Origin: an uncultured Pelagibacteraceae bacterium
GTDB taxonomy: Bacteria; Pseudomonadota; Alphaproteobacteria; Pelagibacterales; Pelagibacteraceae
Assembly (NCBI GenBank): GCA_902568875.1
Contig: CACFSG010000003.1
Coordinates: forward strand, 1-64,000
Length of the DNA: 64,000 bases
Direction: 5' to 3'
The translations under genes and the position numbers were made by a program. The notes beneath the pieces were generated by a model. It saw only the letters and a program-made list of their open reading frames with translations, was not told where the DNA came from and did not search any database. Shown piece by piece: positions 46,070-56,143 of this stretch (positions are counted from its first letter, which is position 1; every line of letters starts with the position of its first letter).

Positions 46070-46513
46070 TCAAGAATCATTATTATTTTTAGGCTCTATA
46101 TTTTCAAGAGACTCTAAAATACTTTTGTTTTCATCACATAATTTTTCACAAACTTCTATAAAAGTTTTTGACAAATCTTTTACTTTTAAATAATTAGATT
46201 TTTCTAAAGCTATTTTTATTAACATTAATATTGCTTCTTCATTATTAGGTTCAATTAATAAGGTTGCCTCTAAATTTTTTTCCTCTTTTTCTTGATTTTC
46301 TTCATGATTATAGATTTTTGCTAAATATAGATAAGATTTTGAATGTTTTGGGTTAAAAACAATATTTCTTTCAAACATAAATCTAGCATCTTCATATTTT
46401 TTATTTTCATATAACTCTAAAGCTTTATTAAAAAATTTTTCACTACTAATTGAAATATTAAAAATATTTATCAATAAATAAAAGAATAGTGTAAATTTAA
46501 ACATCTTGTTCAT
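46070..46513 (-). CDS. secreted TPR-repeat protein of unknown function
   Basis: About 147 residues. The start at ATG 46513 gives a clear signal peptide (MNKMFKFTLFFYLLINIFNI, cleaved near SIS-SEK); starts at 46504 or 46546 are possible but the latter adds a charged lead that spoils the signal. Residues after it contain two to three TPR-like helix pairs (KALELYENKKYEDARFMFER and YLYLAKIYNHEENQEKEEKN). Probably a periplasmic scaffold or assembly helper. It lies 33 bases upstream of panB in the minus direction. Confidence 0.65.
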   Translation of the reverse strand: MNKMFKFTLFFYLLINIFNISISSEKFFNKALELYENKKYEDARFMFERNIVFNPKHSKSYLYLAKIYNHEENQEKEEKNLEATLLIEPNNEEAILMLIKIALEKSNYLKVKDLSKTFIEVCEKLCDENKSILESLENIEPKNNNDS

Positions 46514-46577
46514 TGACGAGTGTTCTCTTGTTAGAGATATAATCATTTATATATGATTCCTTTTTAATTTAAATAAT

Positions 46578-47189
46578 CTATCTAAGATTTTTACAAATTA
46601 CAAAACTTTCCTTAGAGTCTTTACGACTTGATTTGGGTTTAAAAACCTTAACTTCTTTAAAAATATTTTTTCCTAATTTAATAATTTCATTAAATGAACT
46701 GCCCATAAATATTTTTGATATAAAAAAACCTTTATTTGACATTACATTTTTTGAAAAAATCATAGCTTCTTTACATAATTCTCCTGTTTGAATTGAGTCT
46801 ACATTTTTTATTCCAGTTGTATTAACAGCCATATCTGACATAACAACGTCAGCTTCTTTGTTAAGATAAGCTTTTATCTGATTTTGAACATCTGCTTCTG
46901 TAAAATCTCCCCTAATTTGAATAGTATTTTTAATTTTCACCATCTCTTTTAAATCAATTGAAATTATTTTTCCATTTTTTACGACTTTCGATGTATATTG
47001 AGACCAACTACCTGGGGCAGCTCCAATATCAATAACATTCATGCCCCCTCTAAAAATTTTAAATTTTTCATCTATTTCTATTAATTTATATACAGACCTG
47101 GCCCTATAACCTTCTATTTTAGACTGACGTACATGGATATCTCTTTTTTGTTTGTTAACCCAATTTTTTGAAATTTTATTTTTTTTCAA
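46578..47189 (-). CDS. rlmE: 23S rRNA (uridine-2-O) methyltransferase
   Basis: FtsJ/RrmJ enzyme that methylates the ribose of a uridine in the A-loop of 23S rRNA. YRARSVYKLIEIDEKFKIF with the first catalytic Lys, VIDIGAAPGSWSQY for SAM, VVMSDMAVNTTG with the catalytic Asp, FFISKIFMG and KPKSSRKDSKESFVICK with later catalytic residues. 203 residues, normal. It abuts the glycosyltransferase-like gene without a gap. Confidence 0.95.
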   Translation of the reverse strand: MKKNKISKNWVNKQKRDIHVRQSKIEGYRARSVYKLIEIDEKFKIFRGGMNVIDIGAAPGSWSQYTSKVVKNGKIISIDLKEMVKIKNTIQIRGDFTEADVQNQIKAYLNKEADVVMSDMAVNTTGIKNVDSIQTGELCKEAMIFSKNVMSNKGFFISKIFMGSSFNEIIKLGKNIFKEVKVFKPKSSRKDSKESFVICKNLR

Positions 47190-48101
47190 TTAATTATTAT
47201 ATCTAAGACTTTTAAGAATTTTATTATTATTTAAAGTTTCAATTTCAATTTTTATATTTTTATCTACTCTCATGTCTTTGCCATCTTTCCAAATTCCAGC
47301 TGCTAAGTGCATTATACCAATTTTATAATTAGGTAAATATGGCTCAACAAATGTTTTTTGTTGTTCATCATATTTTGGAAGTAAATTACTTGTAATCCAA
47401 TTACAATTTAAAGGTAAAAATTCCGTTTCTAAATCATCTATATATACAGACATATTTATAGCTAATCCCTCTGATCCAAAAATATTTCCTGCTTTTAATG
47501 TTTTTGCTAAATTGTTTTGCCAAAAACTCCATCCTTTAGAATTTTTTTCTAATGAAAATACTCCAATATTAATGTGTGGAGCAAAAGCTAGCTTTCTTGC
47601 TTTATCATAACCAATTTTTGATTTAACAGCATGTTTAAAATTTTGGGATTTTATTAGCGCTAGTTTACCAAATAACCAACTAACTTTTGAAGTTATTTTA
47701 TATCCAGGTCCAATCGTTTGGGTAATCCCCAACTTTCCATTTTCACAAGCTTTAAAATATAATTTAATACAGTTCCAATCATTCACCCATGCATCACAAT
47801 CTATCCATAAGTATTTTTCGTAATTAGGAAAATATTTGGGTAAAAATGCTCTTGAAACTTGACTTTTTAACCATTCTTTTCCTTTTACTTTAAATTCGGG
47901 AACTTTAATATCCCATTCTGCAGATTTTATTTCTTCTACTTTTTTTAATAATTTTTCTTTTTGCTCTTGAGTTAGTCCTGCATCTAATATGCAAATTGCA
48001 ACATTTTCACTCTCTTTAAATCTTTTAATAGAATCTACTAATTCATCTAACAATGGAAAATAATTAGCATCAGCTAAAGAAACAATTACATTTTTTTTCA
48101 T
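47190..48101 (-). CDS. GT8-like glycosyltransferase-fold protein
   Basis: A 303-residue cytosolic protein with features of a GT-A fold: an N-terminal strand VIVSLADANYFPLLDELVDS, the DCDAW acidic motif after YLWI (metal and nucleotide-sugar binding), HINIGVFSLE, and a C-terminal HLAAGIWKDGKD like the GT8 HFxGxxKPW element. Donor and acceptor unknown. It shares one base with pssA and abuts rlmE, so it lies in a phospholipid operon (psd-pssA) and could act on a lipid head group or envelope glycan; that is inference. Confidence 0.65.
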   Translation of the reverse strand: MKKNVIVSLADANYFPLLDELVDSIKRFKESENVAICILDAGLTQEQKEKLLKKVEEIKSAEWDIKVPEFKVKGKEWLKSQVSRAFLPKYFPNYEKYLWIDCDAWVNDWNCIKLYFKACENGKLGITQTIGPGYKITSKVSWLFGKLALIKSQNFKHAVKSKIGYDKARKLAFAPHINIGVFSLEKNSKGWSFWQNNLAKTLKAGNIFGSEGLAINMSVYIDDLETEFLPLNCNWITSNLLPKYDEQQKTFVEPYLPNYKIGIMHLAAGIWKDGKDMRVDKNIKIEIETLNNNKILKSLRYNN

Positions 48102-48904
48102 TAAAGTTCGTCTTCAAGTTCATCATCATCCTGAATTTTGTCATTTTCATGTTGTTTTTTAATTTTTTGAAAATGTAGATAACTAATTGGTAATAAAAAC
48201 ACATAAATCACTGCACTAATAGCTATTACATTAAAAGTATAAATTAATAAAAGCCCAAAAAATAAAACAATTCCAAATAATAAGAAAATTGTAGTTCTTC
48301 TTGGTATAACTATTTTTTTAAAAGAATAGCTTGGAAATTTACTAATCAATAAAAATGAAATTACTACAAAAAATATTGGAACAATTACATCATAATTTAA
48401 TTGAATATAATCAAATCCACTTAAACTAATAATTAATGGAGTTAAAACTAATATTGCTCCTGCAGGTGAAGGTACTCCCTCAAAAAAATTATCTTTCCAA
48501 GAAGGTTCTTGATTTGAATTAATATTAAATCTTGCTAATCGCAACGCTACACAAATTACATACACTAAACACAACAACCAACCAAATCTCTCTAAAGTGT
48601 TAAGTTTCCAAAAATACATTATAAACGCTGGAGCGACTCCAAAACTTATCATATCTGTAAGAGAGTCTAATTCTTTCCCAACTTTTGATGTTCCTTTAAT
48701 TAATCTTGCAATTCTTCCATCAAGACCATCTATTAATGCAGCAAAAATTATTGCTATAATCGCAAATTCAAATCTTCCATCTAATGCAAATCTAATTGAT
48801 GTTAAACCAATACAAACACCTATTAATGTAAGCATGTTTGGTAAAATCATCCTAGCATTTTTTTTATCTGTTACGATTTTTAAATTACTTTTTGGTTTTT
48901 CCAT
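48101..48904 (-). CDS. pssA: CDP-diacylglycerol-serine O-phosphatidyltransferase
   Basis: Makes phosphatidylserine from CDP-diacylglycerol and serine in the membrane. The CDP-alcohol phosphotransferase motif is visible as DGLDGRIARLIKGTSKVGKE followed by LDSLTDMISFG. About seven hydrophobic segments and an acidic C-terminus (DDELEDEL). 267 residues, normal. It follows psd after 1 base; the two supply phosphatidylethanolamine. Confidence 0.94.
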   Translation of the reverse strand: MEKPKSNLKIVTDKKNARMILPNMLTLIGVCIGLTSIRFALDGRFEFAIIAIIFAALIDGLDGRIARLIKGTSKVGKELDSLTDMISFGVAPAFIMYFWKLNTLERFGWLLCLVYVICVALRLARFNINSNQEPSWKDNFFEGVPSPAGAILVLTPLIISLSGFDYIQLNYDVIVPIFFVVISFLLISKFPSYSFKKIVIPRRTTIFLLFGIVLFFGLLLIYTFNVIAISAVIYVFLLPISYLHFQKIKKQHENDKIQDDDELEDEL

Positions 48905-48905
48905 A

Positions 48906-49553
48906 TTATTTTTTGGCTAACAATGTTTCTCCTGAAATTGCTTTCTGACCAACTTTTACTAGTGGCTCATAATTTTCATAATATACATCGACTCGACTTC
49001 CAAATCTTATCATACCTAATCTATCACCTTGATTTAATTCTTGATCTTTATTTGTTTCACAAACAATTCTTCGGGCAATTAAACCAGCGATTTGAACTAC
49101 GATTACATCGTTGTTTTGATTGTCTTTAATTTTAAAATAGTTTCTCTCATTTTCTTCACTTGATTTATCAAGTGAGGCATTTAAAAATTTACCCGGTTTA
49201 TATAAAATTTCTTCTATCTTTCCACTGCATGGTATTCTGTTAACATGACAATCAAAAGCATTCATAAAAATACTTATCTTTTTAAATTTTTTATTTTCTA
49301 AACTGAGTTCCTTTGGACCATCTACTTCTCCAACATTTACTACCTCTCCATCTGCTGGACTTACAAGATAATTGTCATCTTCAATGATAATTCTTTCAGG
49401 ATCTCTAAAAAAATAATAAACCCAAATAGTTAAAACTAAACCTATTAAACCCAAAAAATCACTAAATGTATAAAATACCATAGTGACTATTCCAGCTACA
49501 GCTAAAAACTTGTATCCTTCAGAGTGAATTTTTGGAAATATCTTGCTAAACAT
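48906..49553 (-). CDS. psd: phosphatidylserine decarboxylase
   Basis: Pyruvoyl enzyme converting phosphatidylserine to phosphatidylethanolamine. The short alphaproteobacterial form (215 residues). VSPADGEVVNVG, FMNAFDCHVNRIP and the cleavage site GMIRFGSRVD, where Ser becomes the pyruvoyl group. Two hydrophobic segments near the N-terminus anchor it. First gene of psd-pssA, diverging from icd. Confidence 0.94.
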   Translation of the reverse strand: MFSKIFPKIHSEGYKFLAVAGIVTMVFYTFSDFLGLIGLVLTIWVYYFFRDPERIIIEDDNYLVSPADGEVVNVGEVDGPKELSLENKKFKKISIFMNAFDCHVNRIPCSGKIEEILYKPGKFLNASLDKSSEENERNYFKIKDNQNNDVIVVQIAGLIARRIVCETNKDQELNQGDRLGMIRFGSRVDVYYENYEPLVKVGQKAISGETLLAKK

Positions 49554-49563
49554 ATTCTTCTAT

Positions 49564-49591
49564 TTGATAATTTGTCATTAATATGTATATA
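49564..49591 (+). promoter_or_regulatory. possible icd promoter
   Basis: TTGATA (49564-49569), 16-base spacer, TATATA (49586-49591) in the 74-base space between psd and icd. The RNA would begin near 49598, about 30 bases before the icd GTG. By eye. Confidence 0.4.
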
Positions 49592-49627
49592 AAATTGCGA
49601 AATTCAATTATTAAGATAAAAATTTAA

Positions 49628-50842
49628 GTGAGTAAAATAGGCATAAAAAACCCAATTGTAGAGTTAAATGGTGATGAAATGACCAGAATAATCTGGGATT
49701 TTATTAAAAAAAAATTAATTCTTCCATATCTTGATCTTGGTATTGAATATTATGATTTAGGTATCAAAAGTAGAGATGATACCGACGATCAAATTACAGT
49801 TGATGCAGCTAATGCAATAAAAAAAATTGGGGTTGGTATCAAATGTGCAACTATCACTCCAGATGAAGCGCGTGTAGAAGAATTTAATTTAAAAAAAATG
49901 TGGAGATCACCTAACGGAACAATAAGAAATATTATTGGAGGAACAGTATTTAGAGAACCAATAATTTGTTCTAATATTCCAAAATTAGTACCATCATGGT
50001 CAGATCCTGTAGTGATTGGAAGACATGCATTTGGAGACCAATATAAAGCAACAGATTTTAAAGTACCTGGTAAAGGTAAGATGGAAGTAAAATGGACCTC
50101 AGAAGATGGTAAAGATGAAATTAAATATGAAGTTTTTAATTTTACTGGCCCTGGAGTAGCTCTTTCAATGTACAATTTAGATAAATCAATTGAGGATTTT
50201 GCAAGATCTTGTTTTAATTACGGTCTTATTAAAAAATGGCCAGTTTATTTATCTACAAAAAATACAATTTTAAAAAAATATGATGGGAGATTTAAAGATA
50301 TATTTGAGGAAGTGTTTAATAAAGAATTTAAGAAAAAATTTGAGGATGCAAAAATCACTTACGAACATAGATTAATCGATGACATGGTAGCTTGTGCGAT
50401 GAAATGGAGTGGTAAATACATATGGGCATGTAAAAATTATGATGGTGATGTTCAATCAGATACTATGGCTCAAGGGTATGGTTCATTAGGTTTAATGACT
50501 AGTACGTTACTAACTCCTGATGGAAAAGTCATGGAAGCTGAAGCTGCTCACGGAACCGTAACAAGACACTATCGTATGCATCAACAAGGTAAAGAAACAT
50601 CTACTAATCCAATTGCATCAATTTTTGCTTGGACAAGAGGATTGGCTCATAGAGGTAAGCTTGATGAAAATAAAGAACTTATTAAATTTTCAAATACAGT
50701 AGAAAAAGTTTGTATTGAAAGTGTTGAGAATGGTTCTATGACGAAAGATCTTGCAATTTTGATTGGACCTTCAAGTAAATATCTTACGACTAATCAATTT
50801 TTAGATGTGATTGATAACAATCTTAAAAAAAAATTAAATTAA
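49628..50842 (+). CDS. icd: NADP-dependent isocitrate dehydrogenase
   Basis: TCA cycle enzyme giving 2-oxoglutarate. It is the eukaryote-like 404-residue type: [18 protein letters not shown] at the N-terminus, [35 protein letters not shown] (substrate Ser/Asn/Arg), and the metal-binding [12 protein letters not shown] and [17 protein letters not shown]. The start is GTG 49628. The last 9 bases overlap the end of alaS on the other strand. Confidence 0.96.
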   Translation: MSKIGIKNPIVELNGDEMTRIIWDFIKKKLILPYLDLGIEYYDLGIKSRDDTDDQITVDAANAIKKIGVGIKCATITPDEARVEEFNLKKMWRSPNGTIRNIIGGTVFREPIICSNIPKLVPSWSDPVVIGRHAFGDQYKATDFKVPGKGKMEVKWTSEDGKDEIKYEVFNFTGPGVALSMYNLDKSIEDFARSCFNYGLIKKWPVYLSTKNTILKKYDGRFKDIFEEVFNKEFKKKFEDAKITYEHRLIDDMVACAMKWSGKYIWACKNYDGDVQSDTMAQGYGSLGLMTSTLLTPDGKVMEAEAAHGTVTRHYRMHQQGKETSTNPIASIFAWTRGLAHRGKLDENKELIKFSNTVEKVCIESVENGSMTKDLAILIGPSSKYLTTNQFLDVIDNNLKKKLN

Positions 50843-53500
50843 AGACTTTATTTTTTCAAAAGCTTCATTAATTTTGCTTTGATCCTGGCCTCCAGCTTGA
50901 GCAAAATCTTTTCTTCCACCACCACCTTGACCACCAATAATTTCAGAACTTAACTTTACAAACTTAACAGCATCAAATTTCTCAGTTAATTTATTTGTTA
51001 TACCAACTGCAACTCCTACTTTGTTGTCTTTGCTAGCAAATACTACAACTATTCCATCTCCCAATTCTTTTTTACCATCATCCACAAGTTTTCTTAATTC
51101 TTTAGGTGGAAGACCTTCTACATTTTGAAATCTTATTTTAACTCCTTTAATTTCTTCATCTTTTATTTTGTTTTTTGTTTTATCATTCAAAATTAACTTA
51201 ACTGATAAAGTTTCCAACTGTTTTGTTAAATTTTTAATTAATAATTTTTGGTCTGTTTGATCTAATGTTGGCTTACCACCCAAGTTAGTTATTTGTTGAG
51301 TTAAGTCTTTAATTATTTCATCATTTTTTTCTGAAGATATACTTGATAATTTTTCTTTATTTTTTAAATAATCTTCCAATTGTTTATCTCTTAAAGCTTC
51401 TACTCTTCTAACTCCTGCAGCAATTGAAGATTGGCTTATTATTTTAAATTTTCCAATATCACCAGTATTTTTAACGTGAGTTCCACCACAAAGCTCTGTT
51501 GAAAAATACTTCCCATTTTCATCACCCATAGAAAGTACCCTAACTTCCTCACCATATTTTTCTCCAAATAACGCTAATGCACCGTTTTCAACAGCTTCAT
51601 CTGGTGTCATTAATCTAGTTCTAACATCTGTTTTTTTTGAAACCATAGAATTTACAAATGTTTCTATTTTATCAATTTCCTCACTAGAAATTGGTTTCAT
51701 ATGACTAAAATCAAATCTTAAGCGACTTGGTTCAACTAAAGAACCTTTTTGAGTTACATGAGTTCCTAAAACTCTTCTTAGTGACTCATGTAATAAATGT
51801 GTTGCAGAATGATAAGCACGAGTATCATTTCTACTTTCAATATTTATTTTCATTTCTACATTATCTTTAAGTTTTACAGAACCACTTATTACTTTTCCAT
51901 AATGAACAAAAAGATCCCCTAATTTTTTTTGAACATCATTTACTTCAAATTTAAAATCTCCTGAAATAATTTCTCCAGTATCGCCAACTTGACCTCCAGA
52001 TTCTCCATAAAAAGGTGTTTGGTTTGTTATAATCATTCCTTCATCTTTCGATTTTAATTCTTTAACTTCTTTATTATTTTTCAATAAAGATAAAATTGTG
52101 CCTTCAGCTTGGTTAGTTTCATAACCTAAGAATTCTGTAACTCCCAATCTATCTTTGATACTAAACCAAATGTCTTCAACCGCAGAATCTCCTGACCCTT
52201 TCCAATTTTTTTTAGCAAGCTCCCTACTCTCATTCATTAATGATTGAAATTTTTTTGTATCAATGGATAAAGATTTATTTCTTAAAATATCCTCTGTGAG
52301 GTCTAACGGAAAGCCATAAGTATCATATAATTTAAATGCAACTTCACCAGGAAGTACTTTGTCAATTTTAGAAATTTCATCATTCAATATTTTTATTCCA
52401 CGATCTAACAAAACTAAAAATTTTTCTTCCTCCATTTTTAAAGTTTCTTTAATCAAAGACTCTGCTCTTTTAAGTTCAGGATAACTTCCTGACATTTCAT
52501 TTTTTAATGTTTCAAACAAATTATAAAAAACTGGTTCTTTAGATCCCAATAAGTGTGAGTGCCTCATACCTCTTCTCATAATTCTTCTAAGCACATAACC
52601 TCTGCCTTCATTTGATGGCAAAACTCCTTCAGCTATTAAAAAAGAACTTGCTCTTAAATGATCTGCAATAACTCTATAACTTGAAAGATTAGATTGATCA
52701 GGTTTTTTCTTTACAATATCTGATGTAGATTGAATTAATTTTTTAAAATGATCTGTTTCATAATTGTCATGTGTACCTTGTAGTACAGCAGCAATTCTTT
52801 CTAAGCCCATCCCAGTATCTACAGATGGCTTTGGGAGATTTATTCTTTTATCTTTAGAAACTTGTTCATATTGCATGAAGACTAAGTTCCAAATTTCAAT
52901 AAATCGATCTCCTTCCTCATCTTTTGTTCCTGGCAAACCTCCTTTTAAATGATCACCATGATCATAAAAAATTTCTGAACATGGGCCACATGGACCTGTT
53001 TCTCCCATTGACCAAAAATTATCTGACGTAGAAATTCTAATAATTCGATCATCATTAAAACCCGCTATTTTCTTCCAAAAATCAAATGCTTCGTCATCTT
53101 CATGAAATACTGTTACATAAATTTTATTTTTATCTAATCCAAAATCTTTAGTAATTAAATCCCATGCATAATGAATTGCTTTTTCTTTAAAGTAATCACC
53201 AAAAGAAAAATTTCCCAACATCTCAAAAAATGTATGATGCCTTGGTGTATAACCAACATTTTCTAAATCATTGTGCTTTCCACCTGCTCTTACACATTTT
53301 TGTGAAGTTGTAGCTCTTTGATAATCTCTTTTTTCCAAACCTGTAAATACATTTTTAAACTGAACCATTCCAGAATTTGCAAACATCAGTGTTGGATCAT
53401 TGTTTGGAACTAAATTACTAGACTCAACTATTTTATGATCGTTTTTCTCAAAATATTTTAAGAAAGTTTCTCTTATTTGATTTAATGATTTTTGAGCCAT
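50834..53500 (-). CDS. alaS: alanine-tRNA ligase
   Basis: Charges tRNA-Ala. 888 residues with the class II catalytic core ([35 protein letters not shown]), the editing domain with [12 protein letters not shown] and ELCGGTHV metal ligands, and a C-terminal glycine-rich [18 protein letters not shown]. Normal length with no insertion. It follows recA after a 103-base gap that holds a strong hairpin. recA-alaS is a common alphaproteobacterial order. Confidence 0.97.
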   Translation of the reverse strand: MAQKSLNQIRETFLKYFEKNDHKIVESSNLVPNNDPTLMFANSGMVQFKNVFTGLEKRDYQRATTSQKCVRAGGKHNDLENVGYTPRHHTFFEMLGNFSFGDYFKEKAIHYAWDLITKDFGLDKNKIYVTVFHEDDEAFDFWKKIAGFNDDRIIRISTSDNFWSMGETGPCGPCSEIFYDHGDHLKGGLPGTKDEEGDRFIEIWNLVFMQYEQVSKDKRINLPKPSVDTGMGLERIAAVLQGTHDNYETDHFKKLIQSTSDIVKKKPDQSNLSSYRVIADHLRASSFLIAEGVLPSNEGRGYVLRRIMRRGMRHSHLLGSKEPVFYNLFETLKNEMSGSYPELKRAESLIKETLKMEEEKFLVLLDRGIKILNDEISKIDKVLPGEVAFKLYDTYGFPLDLTEDILRNKSLSIDTKKFQSLMNESRELAKKNWKGSGDSAVEDIWFSIKDRLGVTEFLGYETNQAEGTILSLLKNNKEVKELKSKDEGMIITNQTPFYGESGGQVGDTGEIISGDFKFEVNDVQKKLGDLFVHYGKVISGSVKLKDNVEMKINIESRNDTRAYHSATHLLHESLRRVLGTHVTQKGSLVEPSRLRFDFSHMKPISSEEIDKIETFVNSMVSKKTDVRTRLMTPDEAVENGALALFGEKYGEEVRVLSMGDENGKYFSTELCGGTHVKNTGDIGKFKIISQSSIAAGVRRVEALRDKQLEDYLKNKEKLSSISSEKNDEIIKDLTQQITNLGGKPTLDQTDQKLLIKNLTKQLETLSVKLILNDKTKNKIKDEEIKGVKIRFQNVEGLPPKELRKLVDDGKKELGDGIVVVFASKDNKVGVAVGITNKLTEKFDAVKFVKLSSEIIGGQGGGGRKDFAQAGGQDQSKINEAFEKIKSLI

Positions 53501-53551
53501 ATTTTTAAAATACAGCTTTTTTATTTTATGTCTAGATAGTGATAAAGGGGG

Positions 53552-53576
53552 AAAGGCGCTTATATTAAGCGCCTTT
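53552..53576 (-). terminator. hairpin between recA and alaS
   Basis: Perfect 11-base inverted repeat (53552-53562 and 53566-53576) with a GGCGC core and a 3-base loop, 28 bases after the recA stop. In the recA direction the stem is followed by CCCCC and then TTTATC, a poor T-run; on the plus strand it is followed by six T in all. A partial terminator or 3-prime stabiliser for recA is the simplest reading. Confidence 0.6.
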
Positions 53577-53603
53577 TTTATAATTTAAAGATGACCTTTA
53601 ATT

Positions 53604-54740
53604 TTAGTTCTTTTTAGAAGGAGCAACTTCTTCTTTCTCTGCTACTTTCTTCTCTTTTTCAATTTTTTCAGGATCTAAAGGATTTCCTTCAATTTTTTTA
53701 GAAATCACACCAGCTTTTTCTCTAATTGCCATTTCAATTTCTGCGGCAACTTTTGAATTTTGAGTTAAATAGACTTTAGCATTTTCTCTTCCTTGGCCTA
53801 TTTTTTCTCCTTTATAAGCATACCATGCTCCTGATTTTTCAATAATATCGGCTTTAGCACCTAGGTCAACTAACTCACCCATTTTACTAATTCCTGTTCC
53901 ATACATTAAATCAAACTCAACAACTTTAAATGGTGGTGCAACTTTATTTTTGACTACTTTCACTCTTGTAGAGTTACCAATAATTTCATCTTTATCTTTA
54001 ATTGCGCCAATTCTTCTAATATCCATTCTTACTGATGAATAAAACTTAAGTGCATTTCCACCAGATGTTGTTTCGGGACTTCCAAACATAACTCCAATTT
54101 TCATTCTAATTTGATTGATGAAAATCATCATTGTGTTTGTGTTTGAAATTGAACTTGTTAATTTTCTTAAAGCCTGACTCATCAATCTTGATTGTAAACC
54201 AACATGATGATCGCCCATCTCACCTTCAATTTCAGCTTTAGGAGTTAAAGCTGCAACAGAGTCAATTACAATTACTGAAATAGAGCCTGATTTTACTAAT
54301 GTATCAGCTATTTCTAATGCTTGCTCACCTGCATCTGGTTGTGAAATTAATAGTTCTTCAGTATTTACACCTAATTTTTTAGCGTAAACTGGATCTAAAG
54401 CATGTTCTGCATCAACAAATGCACAAATTCCACCCGCTTTTTGAGCTTCAGCAACAACTTGTAATGCTAGTGTTGTTTTTCCAGAAGACTCTGGTCCATA
54501 AACTTCAATAATTCTTCCTTTGGGCAATCCGCCTATTCCCAAAGCTAAATCCAAACTCAAAGATCCTGTTGATATCGACTCAATATCCATAGCTCTTTTT
54601 TGGCCTAACTTCATAACTGAGCCTTTTCCAAAATTGTCTGTTATTTGGCTGATTGCAGCATCTAATGCTTTATTTTTCTCTTTGATATCTGCTTCTTGGT
54701 CCTTAGTAGATTTAACTACTTTTAGGTTATTTTTAGTCAT
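53604..54740 (-). CDS. recA: recombinase RecA
   Basis: Strand-exchange and SOS co-protease. Walker [40 protein letters not shown], the L2 region [20 protein letters not shown] and [11 protein letters not shown]. 378 residues, slightly long because of a Lys/Glu-rich C-terminal tail. The start [15 protein letters not shown] fits. Its promoter region carries a LexA-like element (see 54790-54804). Confidence 0.98.
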   Translation of the reverse strand: MTKNNLKVVKSTKDQEADIKEKNKALDAAISQITDNFGKGSVMKLGQKRAMDIESISTGSLSLDLALGIGGLPKGRIIEVYGPESSGKTTLALQVVAEAQKAGGICAFVDAEHALDPVYAKKLGVNTEELLISQPDAGEQALEIADTLVKSGSISVIVIDSVAALTPKAEIEGEMGDHHVGLQSRLMSQALRKLTSSISNTNTMMIFINQIRMKIGVMFGSPETTSGGNALKFYSSVRMDIRRIGAIKDKDEIIGNSTRVKVVKNKVAPPFKVVEFDLMYGTGISKMGELVDLGAKADIIEKSGAWYAYKGEKIGQGRENAKVYLTQNSKVAAEIEMAIREKAGVISKKIEGNPLDPEKIEKEKKVAEKEEVAPSKKN

Positions 54741-54786
54741 TTTTTACCTCTTTTTTTAATTTTTTTAACATTCGAATCATAAAATA

Positions 54787-54814
54787 AATGTACACATTTT
54801 GTTCTCATTGGCAA
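54787..54814 (-). promoter_or_regulatory. recA promoter with LexA-like box in the spacer
   Basis: On the minus strand: TTGCCA (54814-54809), 16-base spacer, TACATT (54792-54787). The spacer holds GAACAAAATGTGTAC (54790-54804), that is GAAC-N7-GTAC, one base from the alphaproteobacterial LexA site GTTC-N7-GTTC read on the other strand. A repressor there would block RNA polymerase. Regulation of recA by LexA is the rule in relatives. Confidence 0.6.
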
Positions 54815-54847
54815 GATTAATTTAAATTAGGTTAAAAAAACCAATTA

Positions 54848-56143
54848 TTATCTAATTTTTAGATGATCGCTATTCAGTAATCCTACTGATTTTAAGAGAT
54901 TAAATTGTGAGAGAATATAGTTTCTTTCAGAATCAGCTAGTGAAATTTGAGCATTTAATAATAAAGAATTAGATTGAATAACTTCTAAAGTAGTTCTGTC
55001 TGATCCACTATTATATTCAGCTACAATTCCTTCATTTGCAATTTCGGCGGCGTTTACTTGTGCTCGAACAGAATTTAATAAACTTTTATTAGACTGGTAA
55101 TTTGACCATGCGCTAGCTACATCTGTTTGGTTTTTTTTAGTCATGTTATCAAGTAATAAATTTTTTCGTGACTCAGAACTTTTATTTTTTTTTAATGAAG
55201 CAATATTTTTTCCTCCTGAAAAAAATGGCCATGTTACTGTAGCTTTAATGGTATCTTTTTCCCTTTCATCATAAGTAGAGCTTAGGTCGTCTGTTTTAGT
55301 TCTATCAAATGATAAGGTTGCAGATGGTTTTAAATCAGATCTAGCGCTTATTGTATCTTTTTTAGCTTGTTCATATTCTAATTTAGCAATTATTAAATCA
55401 GGATTATTTTTAATGGATATCTCAATTGCAGAATTCAATTGTTCTGGTAAGTTAATCTTTTTTATTGAATCTTTATCTAACAATTCAGGATCATTCAATT
55501 TTCCAATAACATTTTCATAATTAAGTTTGCTAGTTAAAAATTCATTTTCTGCTTGTATTAATTTTGCTTGAGCTCCTGCTAAAGATGACTCAGATTGTGC
55601 CACATCAGATAAAGCCACTTGTCCTCTTTCAAGTCTAATTCTGTCTGTTTCAACTTGTCTTTCTAATAAATTTACATTTGATTTGTTTATCTTTAATTTT
55701 TCATTCGCAGAGATAAGTCCTGTATAGGCTTCAATAGATTTATATAAAATTTCTTGCTCTTTCTTTAAAAGTTTAGCTTCAGCTAAATCAATTCCTATTT
55801 TGCTTTTTTCTAATTCTGCACCTCTTCCAAAATCAATTAAAGTTTGTGTAATTGTTATTGATTTAACTGTTGGATCTACGTCAGTAATTGTAGCATCTGC
55901 CCCGCTTCGATTAGTTAACTTATCAGTGTGTTCTTGACTTTTACTACCACTTAAAGTGACTGTCGGAAGATAAGATCCTTTAGAAATATTTAATTCTTGT
56001 TCTGAAATATTTAAATTTTCTCTTTCTGCATTTAACTCAGGATTTGTTTCATAAGCTCTTTTTAAAGCTGACATAAAAGTTTCTGCAAAAACAGAACCGG
56101 TAAATAAAATTACAATAAGTAAAGCTTTTAAAAATATTTTCAT
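54848..56143 (-). CDS. TolC-family outer membrane efflux protein
   Basis: A 431-residue exported protein: signal peptide of about 20 residues (ILFTGSVFA-ETF), then the TolC/OEP pattern SALKRAYETNPELNAEREN, IDFGRGAELEKSKIGIDLAEA, and a matching second repeat with TVTWPFFSGGKNIAS. Forms the outer-membrane duct of tripartite pumps or type I secretion. No inner-membrane or adaptor gene is adjacent, so it probably serves pumps encoded elsewhere. It overlaps the kinase gene by 4 bases. Confidence 0.92.
   Translation of the reverse strand: MKIFLKALLIVILFTGSVFAETFMSALKRAYETNPELNAERENLNISEQELNISKGSYLPTVTLSGSKSQEHTDKLTNRSGADATITDVDPTVKSITITQTLIDFGRGAELEKSKIGIDLAEAKLLKKEQEILYKSIEAYTGLISANEKLKINKSNVNLLERQVETDRIRLERGQVALSDVAQSESSLAGAQAKLIQAENEFLTSKLNYENVIGKLNDPELLDKDSIKKINLPEQLNSAIEISIKNNPDLIIAKLEYEQAKKDTISARSDLKPSATLSFDRTKTDDLSSTYDEREKDTIKATVTWPFFSGGKNIASLKKNKSSESRKNLLLDNMTKKNQTDVASAWSNYQSNKSLLNSVRAQVNAAEIANEGIVAEYNSGSDRTTLEVIQSNSLLLNAQISLADSERNYILSQFNLLKSVGLLNSDHLKIR

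Noticed and set aside
53552-53576. Considered the recA-alaS hairpin as a terminator for a plus-strand transcript, since its T-run is on that strand.
   Set aside because: No plus-strand gene ends there; alaS is antisense to the left. A hairpin serving recA is simpler.
54768-54780. An ATTCGAATC string that resembles a tRNA T-loop.
   Set aside because: No acceptor, D or anticodon stems fit around it; it lies in the recA leader.
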